This document shows positions 1-7,156 of a stretch of DNA of 26,328 nt, piece by piece. The stretch is from a virus. The notes under the pieces were generated by a model. The model was not told the DNA's origin. It did no database searches and saw nothing but the letters and a program-made list of their open reading frames with translations. Each line of letters starts with the position of its first letter. Position 1 is the stretch's first letter. Made by a program: the position numbers and the translations under genes. The stretch is from IMG/VR virus record IMGVR_UViG_3300009436_000096, positions 1 through 26,328 of that record; one strand, given 5' to 3'.

Positions 1-318
1 GGTGCATTTGGCGATGACATGGATTATCCTATTGACTTTAAGAAAGAAATGGCAGGTGACTTCTTTAGACCTGTAAGTTCTGATCCAAACATACAAACAA
101 TGAAGATGGCTTGCTATACTTGTCCTATGTTTGAAATATGTAATGGCTGTAGAAAAACAGTACGTGATATGAAACGAGAAGGAACTGTAGAAGAACACTG
201 TAAAAGAATGAAAGGTCTTGCACCTCGTATTTTAGAATCTAATGGAATGACTGCAGAATCAGTAACACCATACGTAGATGAATCTAACTCTAACTTAATA
301 GCAGTAGCTAATATATAA
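1..318 (+). CDS. Radical-SAM/SPASM-type protein, C-terminal part (5' end outside window)
   Basis: The frame is open from the first base, so this is the C-terminal end of a longer gene that begins upstream of the window. The visible part has a cysteine cluster C-Y-T-C-P-M-F-E-I-C-N-G-C (CX2CX5CX2C) followed about 18 residues later by another Cys. That is the usual form of a SPASM/twitch auxiliary iron-sulfur site at the end of radical-SAM peptide- or sugar-modifying enzymes. The CX3CX2C radical-SAM core itself is not in view. It ends two bases before the ATG of a second radical-SAM gene and is probably co-transcribed with it. The tail after the last Cys (about 35 residues) carries no recognisable motif. 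The class assignment is good; the substrate is unknown. Confidence 0.75.
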   Translation, partial: GAFGDDMDYPIDFKKEMAGDFFRPVSSDPNIQTMKMACYTCPMFEICNGCRKTVRDMKREGTVEEHCKRMKGLAPRILESNGMTAESVTPYVDESNSNLIAVANI

Positions 319-320
319 TA

Positions 321-1220
321 ATGAATATATCAATTAATCCTACTTATTACTGTAATTTTCGATGTGATTTTTGCTACTTAACTGAAGCACAACTCGCCGA
401 TAGGAATAAGATTAGCCCTGAAAAACTTGATGAAACATTAAGTAAAGTTACAGATCCAATAGATCATATTGATTTATATGGTGGTGAAATTAGCCTATTG
501 ACAAAAGAGTATTTTTATGATATAAAGAAAGTAATACGCAAGTACTACGATGGTACTATCAACATCAATACTAATTTTTCTGCTTTGCCAGATTATTTTT
601 ATGATGACGATATTACTATCAGTGTATCGTATGATTTTTCTGCTAGAGAAAAAGAACAATTTGTTTTAAACAATATGATGGCTTCTCTTAAGCCGTTGTC
701 TGTTTTAATATTAGCATCTGAAAAGGTGCTGGAAACCGATGTAGAGTTTATGATCTTTACATTAAACATGTGTGCACAGGTAAAGTCTGTTGAGATTAAA
801 CCATACTCTACTAACCAGGCTAATGCTCACCCAGTAACACACAAAGATTTCGAAGAGCACATTAAAAAATGGATAGATTCAAAAACGGAGAAAAGGTTTC
901 AGTTTATAAATCAAGAATTAATCGAAGATGCGCTCGATGGTAATTATTCAGCTTTCAGTGACGATCATGTATATATAACACCGAAGGGTAAATTCGGCGT
1001 GCTGGAGTTCGATAAATACGACCGAGAGTATTTTAAAGAATATTCTGAGTATGAAGAATACAAAGAATGGGCAAGACTAGAACCTATTAATAATGTATCA
1101 GATATATGTAAAGAATGCCCATACTACGGCGGGTGTTTAACTGAACATTACCGATGGGTTAAAGACTTAGACAATAGTTGCAACGGTTATAGAGGATTAT
1201 TAGACTGGTATGATGAATGA
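321..1220 (+). CDS. Radical SAM enzyme with SPASM-like C-terminus (299 aa)
   Basis: The N-terminus carries the radical-SAM cluster motif C11-N-F-R-C15-D-F-C18 (CX3CX2C) and a GGE motif at residues 54-56, the usual SAM amino-group contact. A second cysteine group at the C-terminus (C263, C266, C272, C287; CX2CX5CX14C) looks like a SPASM/twitch auxiliary [4Fe-4S] site. The enzyme is expected to cleave S-adenosylmethionine to a 5'-deoxyadenosyl radical in the cytoplasm; its substrate cannot be inferred. At 299 residues it is shorter than typical SPASM enzymes (350-450 aa), suggesting a reduced barrel. It starts two bases after the preceding radical-SAM gene and overlaps the next gene by 11 bases, so all are probably one operon. 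Confidence 0.88.
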   Translation: MNISINPTYYCNFRCDFCYLTEAQLADRNKISPEKLDETLSKVTDPIDHIDLYGGEISLLTKEYFYDIKKVIRKYYDGTININTNFSALPDYFYDDDITISVSYDFSAREKEQFVLNNMMASLKPLSVLILASEKVLETDVEFMIFTLNMCAQVKSVEIKPYSTNQANAHPVTHKDFEEHIKKWIDSKTEKRFQFINQELIEDALDGNYSAFSDDHVYITPKGKFGVLEFDKYDREYFKEYSEYEEYKEWARLEPINNVSDICKECPYYGGCLTEHYRWVKDLDNSCNGYRGLLDWYDE

Positions 1221-1617
1221 TATGAAAGATTGGAAAGCAAGCCAAGCGGCGTTTCACATGGCAAACAAAAGTTTTAAAGACGATTTAACAGATGAGGATA
1301 TTAAGTACTCAGATGATATCGTTGATGATGTATTAATGCATTTTGCACAATATGTCGATGAGTGGATTTATCCTGCAAAATCATATGTCGTAGGTATATG
1401 TTACGCAAAATGGTTAGAGCAAGATTTCGGAGAGGACTTCTATGAAGTACTTGACGATCCAGAATTACTATATGGCAATGATCCATATTTTGTTCCTTAT
1501 TCAGAAGATGAACAAGTATATGATGCTATATTAAAAGAGTTAGATTTTAAAGAAGATATTGGTATGGTACCAGATATTTACGAGTATTATCGAGAGGAAA
1601 TGTTCTTTGGTAGCTAA
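1210..1617 (+). CDS. Small acidic protein between radical-SAM genes (135 aa)
   Basis: I do not recognise this protein. It is strongly acidic, rich in Asp, Glu and Tyr, predicted mostly helical, and has no signal peptide, membrane segment or metal-binding cysteine set. It opens with clustered methionines (ATG at 1210, 1213 and 1222). A Shine-Dalgarno-like AGAGGA at 1191-1196 fits the first of these best. It overlaps the upstream radical-SAM gene by 11 bases and is followed directly by another, which implies translational coupling. A partner, chaperone or substrate-presenting role for the flanking radical-SAM enzymes is possible by position only. It lacks the obvious leader/core layout of a peptide precursor. 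Confidence 0.7.
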   Translation: MMNDMKDWKASQAAFHMANKSFKDDLTDEDIKYSDDIVDDVLMHFAQYVDEWIYPAKSYVVGICYAKWLEQDFGEDFYEVLDDPELLYGNDPYFVPYSEDEQVYDAILKELDFKEDIGMVPDIYEYYREEMFFGS

Positions 1618-2725
1618 ATTTCCAAATGGTTCGTTAATAATGACAGACCGTCAGAGAAACAACGGGTTAGTTAACCCTGCGGATCCTGAAGCTGATGCAG
1701 TGACTAAAATTATCCTTGAGGATAAGCGTCCTGATATCGGTGAAATAGAACTTACTCTATTTGAAAACTGTCATTTGAATTGTTTTTTCTGTCACCATGA
1801 TAAGAAATCGACTGTAGGATTATCTAGAGAAGAAATATTCTCTAAGTTAACCCTTGTTGAAGATCATCTTATTAAAATGAAAGGCAGAGCCGACGTTGTT
1901 CAAATCAATATGGTCGGTGGAGAGTTATTTCAAGATAGAATATCTGAGTGGGCTTATCCAGTTTACTATGATTTCTTACTTGCTATTAAAAAGCTATACG
2001 ATAAATACGATCATAATATCAAAGTTGTGTGGGTAACATCATTTCAATTTGCTAAAAGAGATCGTGTACAAAAACTTATCGATGATTTAAATGCAGCAGA
2101 TATACCGTCTTATATTATATGTTCATATGATTTTGATGGTAGACCTGTTAAAGGACCATACGGTAAGAATATAGAATACTTTGCAGATTATATTACATCA
2201 ATTAATATGGTTGCAACTGTTCCTTCTATTGAGAAGTTTATGGAAGACAAAGATGAATATTTCCATTACTTATATAATAAGTTTGATAACTTCTATTTTG
2301 ATGATTACATTCCTGATAAAGGTTTTGATCATTTAATACCAAGTGATAGTTTATATCTCGAGTTCTTAAAATTCGTGTATCATAACTATCCTGATATTAA
2401 TCCCATGAAAGATCTTATAAGTAAAGATAAGAACCATATGCATTGCTTGTCATTAAACAAGGTTACGATCTTTCCAGACAATAGTACATCTAATTGTCGT
2501 TGGGATAGGTATACTCCAGAAGACTTTAATACACCATTGCATAGAAAAGATAATGCTTCGATGATGCAAGCCTATATGGATGAACACGGATGCTTATCTT
2601 GTAAATGGTGGAATAAGTGTGGATTTAGATGCTATACACAGTGGGATTGGAAGAACCGTGAACGTGATTTACCTGACTGTATTATGAGAATGTGGTTTAA
2701 CTATATGGAAAAAAATAAATTATGA
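1607..2725 (+). CDS. Radical SAM enzyme with SPASM-like C-terminus
   Basis: The core motif is C-H-L-N-C-F-F-C (CX3CX2C) at about residues 44-51 counted from the ATG at 1640, with a downstream VGGE. The C-terminus has a cysteine-rich region (CLSCKWWNKCGFRC, then a later Cys) typical of SPASM/twitch auxiliary cluster domains. I prefer the TTG start at 1607 because a GAGAGG ribosome site at 1592-1597 lies about 9 bases before it. The ATG at 1640 has no convincing site. The TTG overlaps the upstream gene by 11 bases, the same overlap length as at the previous junction. It overlaps the next gene by four bases. The reaction and substrate are unknown. Confidence 0.88.
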   Translation: MVAKFPNGSLIMTDRQRNNGLVNPADPEADAVTKIILEDKRPDIGEIELTLFENCHLNCFFCHHDKKSTVGLSREEIFSKLTLVEDHLIKMKGRADVVQINMVGGELFQDRISEWAYPVYYDFLLAIKKLYDKYDHNIKVVWVTSFQFAKRDRVQKLIDDLNAADIPSYIICSYDFDGRPVKGPYGKNIEYFADYITSINMVATVPSIEKFMEDKDEYFHYLYNKFDNFYFDDYIPDKGFDHLIPSDSLYLEFLKFVYHNYPDINPMKDLISKDKNHMHCLSLNKVTIFPDNSTSNCRWDRYTPEDFNTPLHRKDNASMMQAYMDEHGCLSCKWWNKCGFRCYTQWDWKNRERDLPDCIMRMWFNYMEKNKL

Positions 2726-3420
2726 AACTAGATTGCTATACATTTGATGAAAATTTAATTACATTACAGCCTATACAAACAAAATCACCTAAGCCAAAAT
2801 GGTGGAATGGTTTAAAGAAGCTGTATAAAGTATTTGATATTAAATCAGGAATTGAAGTTCCTAGCCCAACAATTAAGCTATGTCCTGGCGTAGTAGATTA
2901 TATGCGTAATGCTATTGAAATAAAACTATGGACTGATGCTATATTCAAAGTCTATCCTGATGGTAAAGTAACTACTGCTTCTCCATTACATGAAGGCAAT
3001 GCTATGATAGCGGGCGTACACTCAGAAAAGCAAACAGGTCCTGATTTATATCCAGGAAGAACTGTTGTAAAGATTACAAACCCTTGGTGTGTTGTTGGAT
3101 CAGATAGAACACAGTTTATGTGCACCGAAGTACATTACTCAGAAGATTTAAGAGAACATGGAATAATTGTATCACCAGGAGTTCTAAACTTCTATGATCA
3201 GCATGCACTTAATATATTCTTAGTGTTCCCTTTAAAAGACGAACCATATGAAATAGAATTAAAATATGGTACACCTTTAATGGGCTTACATCCTTTAACA
3301 GATAAGCCTGTTGAAATTGAATGCCATAAAGCTGGCAGGGAAAAGTTTAACGATATATTAGCTAATTTCCCATCTACGTTTTTTGGTAGATATTATGCTA
3401 AGAGAAAGGTTACTAAATAA
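2722..3420 (+). CDS. Unrecognised protein in radical-SAM/2OG operon (232 aa)
   Basis: The start codon overlaps the stop of the preceding radical-SAM gene (ATGA). The stop is immediately followed by the oxygenase gene, whose ATG shares the last base, so this is a coupled operon member. The sequence is Trp- and Pro-rich at the N-terminus and then a long run of alternating beta-type segments. The latter half (for example LKYGTPLMGLHPLTDKPVEI) suggests a small beta-barrel or beta-clip-like fold. There are no cysteine clusters, P-loop or membrane segments. The layout (short CY near the N-terminus, early W, conserved R/C/P positions) loosely recalls the DUF6065 family of proteins of unknown function, but I would not assign it. 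It could be the substrate or a partner of the neighbouring enzymes. Confidence 0.65.
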   Translation: MKLDCYTFDENLITLQPIQTKSPKPKWWNGLKKLYKVFDIKSGIEVPSPTIKLCPGVVDYMRNAIEIKLWTDAIFKVYPDGKVTTASPLHEGNAMIAGVHSEKQTGPDLYPGRTVVKITNPWCVVGSDRTQFMCTEVHYSEDLREHGIIVSPGVLNFYDQHALNIFLVFPLKDEPYEIELKYGTPLMGLHPLTDKPVEIECHKAGREKFNDILANFPSTFFGRYYAKRKVTK

Positions 3421-3980
3421 TGGAATATCTTAGTCTATGGCCTACAGAAGTAGCCAAAGGTAAGTTTGATACTACAGGAATGGTGGATTACATTTTAACA
3501 CACTATGATATTAACAACCTACATTCCGAAACATCGGGTTTTAATATGTTCGATAACGATCATGAAACTTTAAATGCGTTTAAAGACATGTGTTATGAGA
3601 ATTTTGACCATTATCTCACAAATACTATCGGTAAAAGGATATCAAACTGGGGTAATTATACTATGAAATCATGGCTTACGGGCCACGGTAACGATTATAG
3701 TATGACAATACACAATCATTCAGGGGCTCATTTGTCGGCTGTATATTATGTATTGGCGGAAGAAAAGAATGCTGGCGGGGATATAGTATTTACTGATCCT
3801 CGTTCAAATGCAAATAGAGGGTACGATGATAATTTTGAACCTATGTTTAAACAGTTCAAGCATGTACCCGAAACTGGAGACTTTATGATTTTTCCTAGTT
3901 TTACTTATCATCACGTTAATCCATACCTTTCTAACCTTAGAATGTGTATACCTGTAGATCTATTTCTGCATAGAGGATAA
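3420..3980 (+). CDS. Putative 2OG-Fe(II) oxygenase (186 aa)
   Basis: The C-terminal half matches the phage/bacterial 2OG-Fe(II) oxygenase family often called 2OG-FeII_Oxy_5 (TIGR02466-like). It has an HxH-type segment with small residues and LSAVYYV (residues 98-111), then GGDIVFTDPR (119-128). A GDFMIFPS strand (153-160) precedes the distal His (YHHVNP, H164/H165), and the 2-oxoglutarate-binding Arg is probably R174. These enzymes hydroxylate proteins or small molecules using iron, oxygen and 2-oxoglutarate, and are common in marine T4-like phages. The length is normal for the family. It closes the radical-SAM operon; after its stop the intergenic region contains late-promoter-like boxes. 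Confidence 0.85.
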   Translation: MEYLSLWPTEVAKGKFDTTGMVDYILTHYDINNLHSETSGFNMFDNDHETLNAFKDMCYENFDHYLTNTIGKRISNWGNYTMKSWLTGHGNDYSMTIHNHSGAHLSAVYYVLAEEKNAGGDIVFTDPRSNANRGYDDNFEPMFKQFKHVPETGDFMIFPSFTYHHVNPYLSNLRMCIPVDLFLHRG

Positions 3981-3984
3981 AACA

Positions 3985-3992
3985 TATAAATA
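3985..3992 (+). promoter_or_regulatory. Late-promoter-like box TATAAATA
   Basis: An exact match to the T4 late promoter -10 consensus. It lies in the 89-base gap after the oxygenase gene and 77 bases before the ATG at 4070. Confidence 0.55.
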
Positions 3993-4019
3993 GAACTAAT
4001 AAAGATAAAGTTCAAACAA

Positions 4020-4027
4020 AATAAATA
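4020..4027 (+). promoter_or_regulatory. Late-promoter-like box AATAAATA
   Basis: A one-mismatch copy of the TATAAATA octamer 42 bases before the ATG at 4070. It may be the main late start for the two DUF7936-like genes, or a second start alongside the box at 3985. Confidence 0.45.
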
Positions 4028-4069
4028 ACCTAACTATTATAGTTATATTAACAATTGGAGAATAAAGAA

Positions 4070-4480
4070 ATGGCTCTTACACTAGAATACTCAATTACTA
4101 ATCTTAAAGTAAAAGATGAAGTAAACGCTGACGGTGATACGCTAACAAACGCAGTTGTACAAACTTATTGGAAAGTCCAAGGAACAGATCCTGAAGGCAA
4201 TACTTCCGATTGGTCAGGTGCTACACCTTTCACTGCAGCTAACGTTCCTGCTGGTTCGTTTACAGCATTTGAAAGCTTAGAAGAAGCAACAGTGGTTGGC
4301 TGGGTTACAGCTGTCGTTGAAGCTGACGCTGGTTACAAAGCGCACATCCTAGAACAATTACAACGTCAAATCGACGAAACGCTTATTACAGACGCTGAAA
4401 TGCCTTGGGCTGAGGATGTTACACCACCTCTACCTGATGATGCACCTGGCGCTGAAGATCCTGCACCAGCAGGCGAGTAA
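4070..4480 (+). CDS. Small phage protein, DUF7936-like (136 aa)
   Basis: I chose the ATG at 4070, because TTGGAG at 4055-4060 is its ribosome-binding site about 9 bases upstream; the in-frame TTG at 4055 is part of that site. The protein starts MALTLEYSITNLKVKDE and contains the layout tyWkvqGtd..g, tpF.a and an ATVVGWV helix followed by I..q..rqIde. This recalls a small protein family frequent beside tail genes of marine phages (I believe DUF7936), function unknown. The next gene encodes a shorter member, so the two look like a duplication. Unlike it, this copy ends in a Pro/Ala/Asp/Glu-rich low-complexity tail of about 25 residues. It probably has late expression and is a virion or tail accessory protein by context. 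Confidence 0.75.
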   Translation: MALTLEYSITNLKVKDEVNADGDTLTNAVVQTYWKVQGTDPEGNTSDWSGATPFTAANVPAGSFTAFESLEEATVVGWVTAVVEADAGYKAHILEQLQRQIDETLITDAEMPWAEDVTPPLPDDAPGAEDPAPAGE

Positions 4481-4498
4481 TAGATAAAGGAATCTATC

Positions 4499-4825
4499 AT
4501 GACTTTTACTTGGCATATTTCCAAGCTTGGATTAACAGACAAAATGAGTACAGACAATGTCTTGCTCGAAAATGCTATTGTTAATGTTAAGTGGAAACGT
4601 ATTGCAGAAGATGCTGATGGAACCCTTGCAAGTTATGTCGGAAACACAGGATTAACCGTCTCATTAGAGGCGGCTAATTTTGTTGCGTTAAACGATGTCA
4701 CTGCTGAACAAGTTACTAGCTGGATCGAAGAAGAAATTGGTGCGGCAGGTCTATCTAAAATGGATAGCATATTAGAAACTAAAATTGAACGAAAAAGATT
4801 GAGAAATGTCTCCACTAGCTGGTAG
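4499..4825 (+). CDS. Small phage protein, paralogue of preceding gene (108 aa)
   Basis: The N-terminus MTFTWHISKLGL, a central VNVKWKRIAEDADG strand and a late VTSWIEEEIG helix align with the MALTLEYSITNL, WKVQGTDPEG and VVGWVTAVVE segments of the gene just upstream. An AAAGGA ribosome site lies at 4486-4491. It lacks the Pro/Ala-rich tail of its paralogue and ends in a basic helix. Function is unknown; a tail-fibre or tail accessory role is likely only from the neighbourhood. The two genes are separated by 18 bases and probably share a transcript. Confidence 0.72.
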   Translation: MTFTWHISKLGLTDKMSTDNVLLENAIVNVKWKRIAEDADGTLASYVGNTGLTVSLEAANFVALNDVTAEQVTSWIEEEIGAAGLSKMDSILETKIERKRLRNVSTSW

Positions 4826-4832
4826 ATAAATA
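4825..4832 (+). promoter_or_regulatory. Late-promoter-like box GATAAATA
   Basis: A one-mismatch T4 late octamer overlapping the stop codon of the preceding gene, 36 bases before the ATG at 4869. The following ATG also has a strong GGAGG ribosome site (4860-4864). Confidence 0.5.
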
Positions 4833-4868
4833 AACTAAACAATCAATCTTTTATATTATGGAGGTGAC

Positions 4869-5918
4869 ATGCACGATTTGCATATGGGCGGCTTAGCAGC
4901 TTGGGCTTTAAAAAGAGGTGGGTCTCTACACCCAGTATTATTACCAACATCAGTAACGGGTAATGAAACTGGAGTTATGAATCCATCTATTTTTGCTCAC
5001 AAAGGCAAGCTCCTTCTCAACATTAGACACATTAACTATATCCTCTATCACAGTGAGGGCAAACAGTTTCCGCATCAGTGGGGACCGTTAGTTTATGTTC
5101 ATCCCGAAAATGATGTAACCTTAACCACGCATAATGTTATGTGTGAACTCGATAGTGGGCTGAATCTGAAAACAGCTCAAAGAGTTAATATGGCATTAGA
5201 TACTGGTAAACCTACCTGGAACTTTATTGGTTTAGAAGATGCTCGTTTATTCGAGTGGGAAGATAAACTATATCTTTGCGGTGTACGTAGAGATTGTTAT
5301 GATTCTAAAGGCACTGGTCGTATGGAATTATGCAATATTGATTTAGTAGATGGTGCATGGACAGAAATATCTCGCCATCCTATTCCAGCTCCAGGAGACG
5401 ATGGTAGCTTCTGTGAAAAGAACTGGATGCCAGTTATAGATAAACCTTATCACTTTGTTAAATGGTGTAACCCTACTCAAGTGGTTAAGTTTAATATCGA
5501 AGAAGGTACAACTGAGGTTGTATATGAAGATGAGTTTGAAAATCGTCAACCCTATGCTAAAGACTTCCGTGGTGGTTCACAAGTTATTCGTATTAACGAA
5601 AACCAACGCATGGCATTTATTCATGAAACAAATCTATTAAGAGATCCCTTTGGTCGTAAAGATGGTGATTATTCTCACCGTGTATTGATATGGGATAATG
5701 ATTGGAACCTGATTCATGCTTCACGTAATTTCCATTTTCTAGGTACTTACTTTGATCATGTAACTGGTACTGATTATAACATTGAGTTTGTTACTGGTAT
5801 GACTATACATCCTGATACAGGTGATATGCTTATATCGTTTGGATTCCAAGACAATGCAACATTTGTTTTAAGAATGCCGCAAAAACTGTTTCTAGATTTT
5901 TTAAGTGATAAGGGTTAA
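4869..5918 (+). CDS. GH130/GH43-like five-bladed beta-propeller protein (349 aa)
   Basis: The motif GLEDARLFEW (about residues 121-130) and the later EKNWMP (183-188) with HFVKWCNPTQVV are typical of beta-propeller sugar-active proteins related to GH130 (mannoside phosphorylases) and GH43/GH32-like folds. In those, GxEDpR lines the sugar pocket. Blade-like repeats run along the whole length, ending in a VTGMTIHPDTGDMLISFGFQ-type segment common to the group. There is no signal peptide, so the protein acts in the cytoplasm or on the virion. It could process a nucleotide sugar or glycan, or simply bind sugar as a receptor-recognition component. It is followed by a methyltransferase and a nucleotidyltransferase-cupin protein, suggesting a glycan-modification set. 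Catalytic competence cannot be judged here. Confidence 0.7.
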   Translation: MHDLHMGGLAAWALKRGGSLHPVLLPTSVTGNETGVMNPSIFAHKGKLLLNIRHINYILYHSEGKQFPHQWGPLVYVHPENDVTLTTHNVMCELDSGLNLKTAQRVNMALDTGKPTWNFIGLEDARLFEWEDKLYLCGVRRDCYDSKGTGRMELCNIDLVDGAWTEISRHPIPAPGDDGSFCEKNWMPVIDKPYHFVKWCNPTQVVKFNIEEGTTEVVYEDEFENRQPYAKDFRGGSQVIRINENQRMAFIHETNLLRDPFGRKDGDYSHRVLIWDNDWNLIHASRNFHFLGTYFDHVTGTDYNIEFVTGMTIHPDTGDMLISFGFQDNATFVLRMPQKLFLDFLSDKG

Positions 5919-5920
5919 TT

Positions 5921-7156
5921 ATGATGAAATTTAATATGAATCTTTTGAATGATGTTGTATTGGACTACGACAATCCTGATAAAATATATGCATTAGCTCG
6001 AGAGTACGACAAATTGGAACAGGGATCAGGAGCATTCAGTTTCTATCTACGTGCAGCTGATATGTCGGCAGGAAAAACCTTTGAAGAGAAATGGTTACAA
6101 TATAAATGTATGATTCTTTCTGCGTTTATCTATAAAAGAAATGATAATCGTAATCAAAGTGTTGAAGGTCTATTAAAGATTGCAATTGCAACATTACCTG
6201 AAAGACCAGAAGCTTATTACTTTCTTGCAGTAGTAAAACAAGAACGTGATGATTGGCGTGAATGTTTAATGTACACTACAATTGGTATGAGCAATATTGG
6301 AGATCATCCACTAGATAATGATATTGGTTATCCAGGTCATAATGCTTTAAAACTATTAAATGCGAGATCAAAGTGGAAGACAGATGGCAGGGATGCCTCT
6401 AAGAATTTAGCTTTTGATTTAAAATATAAGAATGTACTAAACAAAAAAGACTATAAAGCTGCAACAGTATTATTGGCAGAACACGGTTATCCAAGTACTC
6501 TTGCATATGATAAAACATTATTTAGTAATTATAAATTCAAGTTTAATGGACTTCAAGATATAGAACAGAACTACTCTCGACATTTCCAAGATATGTTTGT
6601 TCTATCTGTATTAGACGGTAAACGTAAAGGTACATTTGTAGAGGTAGGATCTGGCCATCCTGAATTATTCAATAATACATTACTATTAGAAAAAGACTTT
6701 GACTGGAGTGGTATATCAATAGATAACTCAGAAAGGTTTGCACAAATATTCAGTAGAAAAAGAGCTACAAGTATGCTCCTATGTGATGGTGCAACAACTG
6801 ATTATAAAGTACTCTTTAAACAACAGTGTTTAGAACAGCATATCGATTTTCTTAGAATAAATGCAGAAACAGCTTCATTAAAAGTTTTAGAAGCTATTCC
6901 TTTTGATAGACACGAATTTGGTATTGTTCAATTCCAACATAATGCTACATGGTGGGGAGACGATTTAAAAACTAAATCAAGAGAAATACTATCAAAAATC
7001 GGATATATATTATTAGTAAGCGATGTTGCAGTTGATGAGACTCAAAACTATGAAGATTGGTGGATACATCCAATGTATGCTAATCGAGTTGCACAAATGA
7101 GATCTAATAATAAAACAAACTTTGCATGGAACTATATGATGGAGAAAGTTAAATGA
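5921..7156 (+). CDS. TPR-like domain fused to FkbM-type methyltransferase (411 aa)
   Basis: The N-terminal 200 residues are helical, with a TPR-like segment around ERPEAYYFLAVVKQERDDW (94-112). From about residue 237 the protein has a SAM-dependent methyltransferase fold of FkbM type. Motif I is GTFVEVGSGHPELFNNT, an acidic strand end is GISIDNS (264-270), then comes DFLRINAET..LKVLEAI. FkbM enzymes O-methylate sugars or similar small groups. The TPR plus FkbM combination occurs in surface-glycan gene sets. Two methionines open the gene (5921 and 5924). The 3' end overlaps the following nucleotidyltransferase gene by four bases (ATGA-type coupling). Substrate unknown; a glycan or virion protein sugar is inferred from the neighbours. 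Confidence 0.8.
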   Translation: MMKFNMNLLNDVVLDYDNPDKIYALAREYDKLEQGSGAFSFYLRAADMSAGKTFEEKWLQYKCMILSAFIYKRNDNRNQSVEGLLKIAIATLPERPEAYYFLAVVKQERDDWRECLMYTTIGMSNIGDHPLDNDIGYPGHNALKLLNARSKWKTDGRDASKNLAFDLKYKNVLNKKDYKAATVLLAEHGYPSTLAYDKTLFSNYKFKFNGLQDIEQNYSRHFQDMFVLSVLDGKRKGTFVEVGSGHPELFNNTLLLEKDFDWSGISIDNSERFAQIFSRKRATSMLLCDGATTDYKVLFKQQCLEQHIDFLRINAETASLKVLEAIPFDRHEFGIVQFQHNATWWGDDLKTKSREILSKIGYILLVSDVAVDETQNYEDWWIHPMYANRVAQMRSNNKTNFAWNYMMEKVK

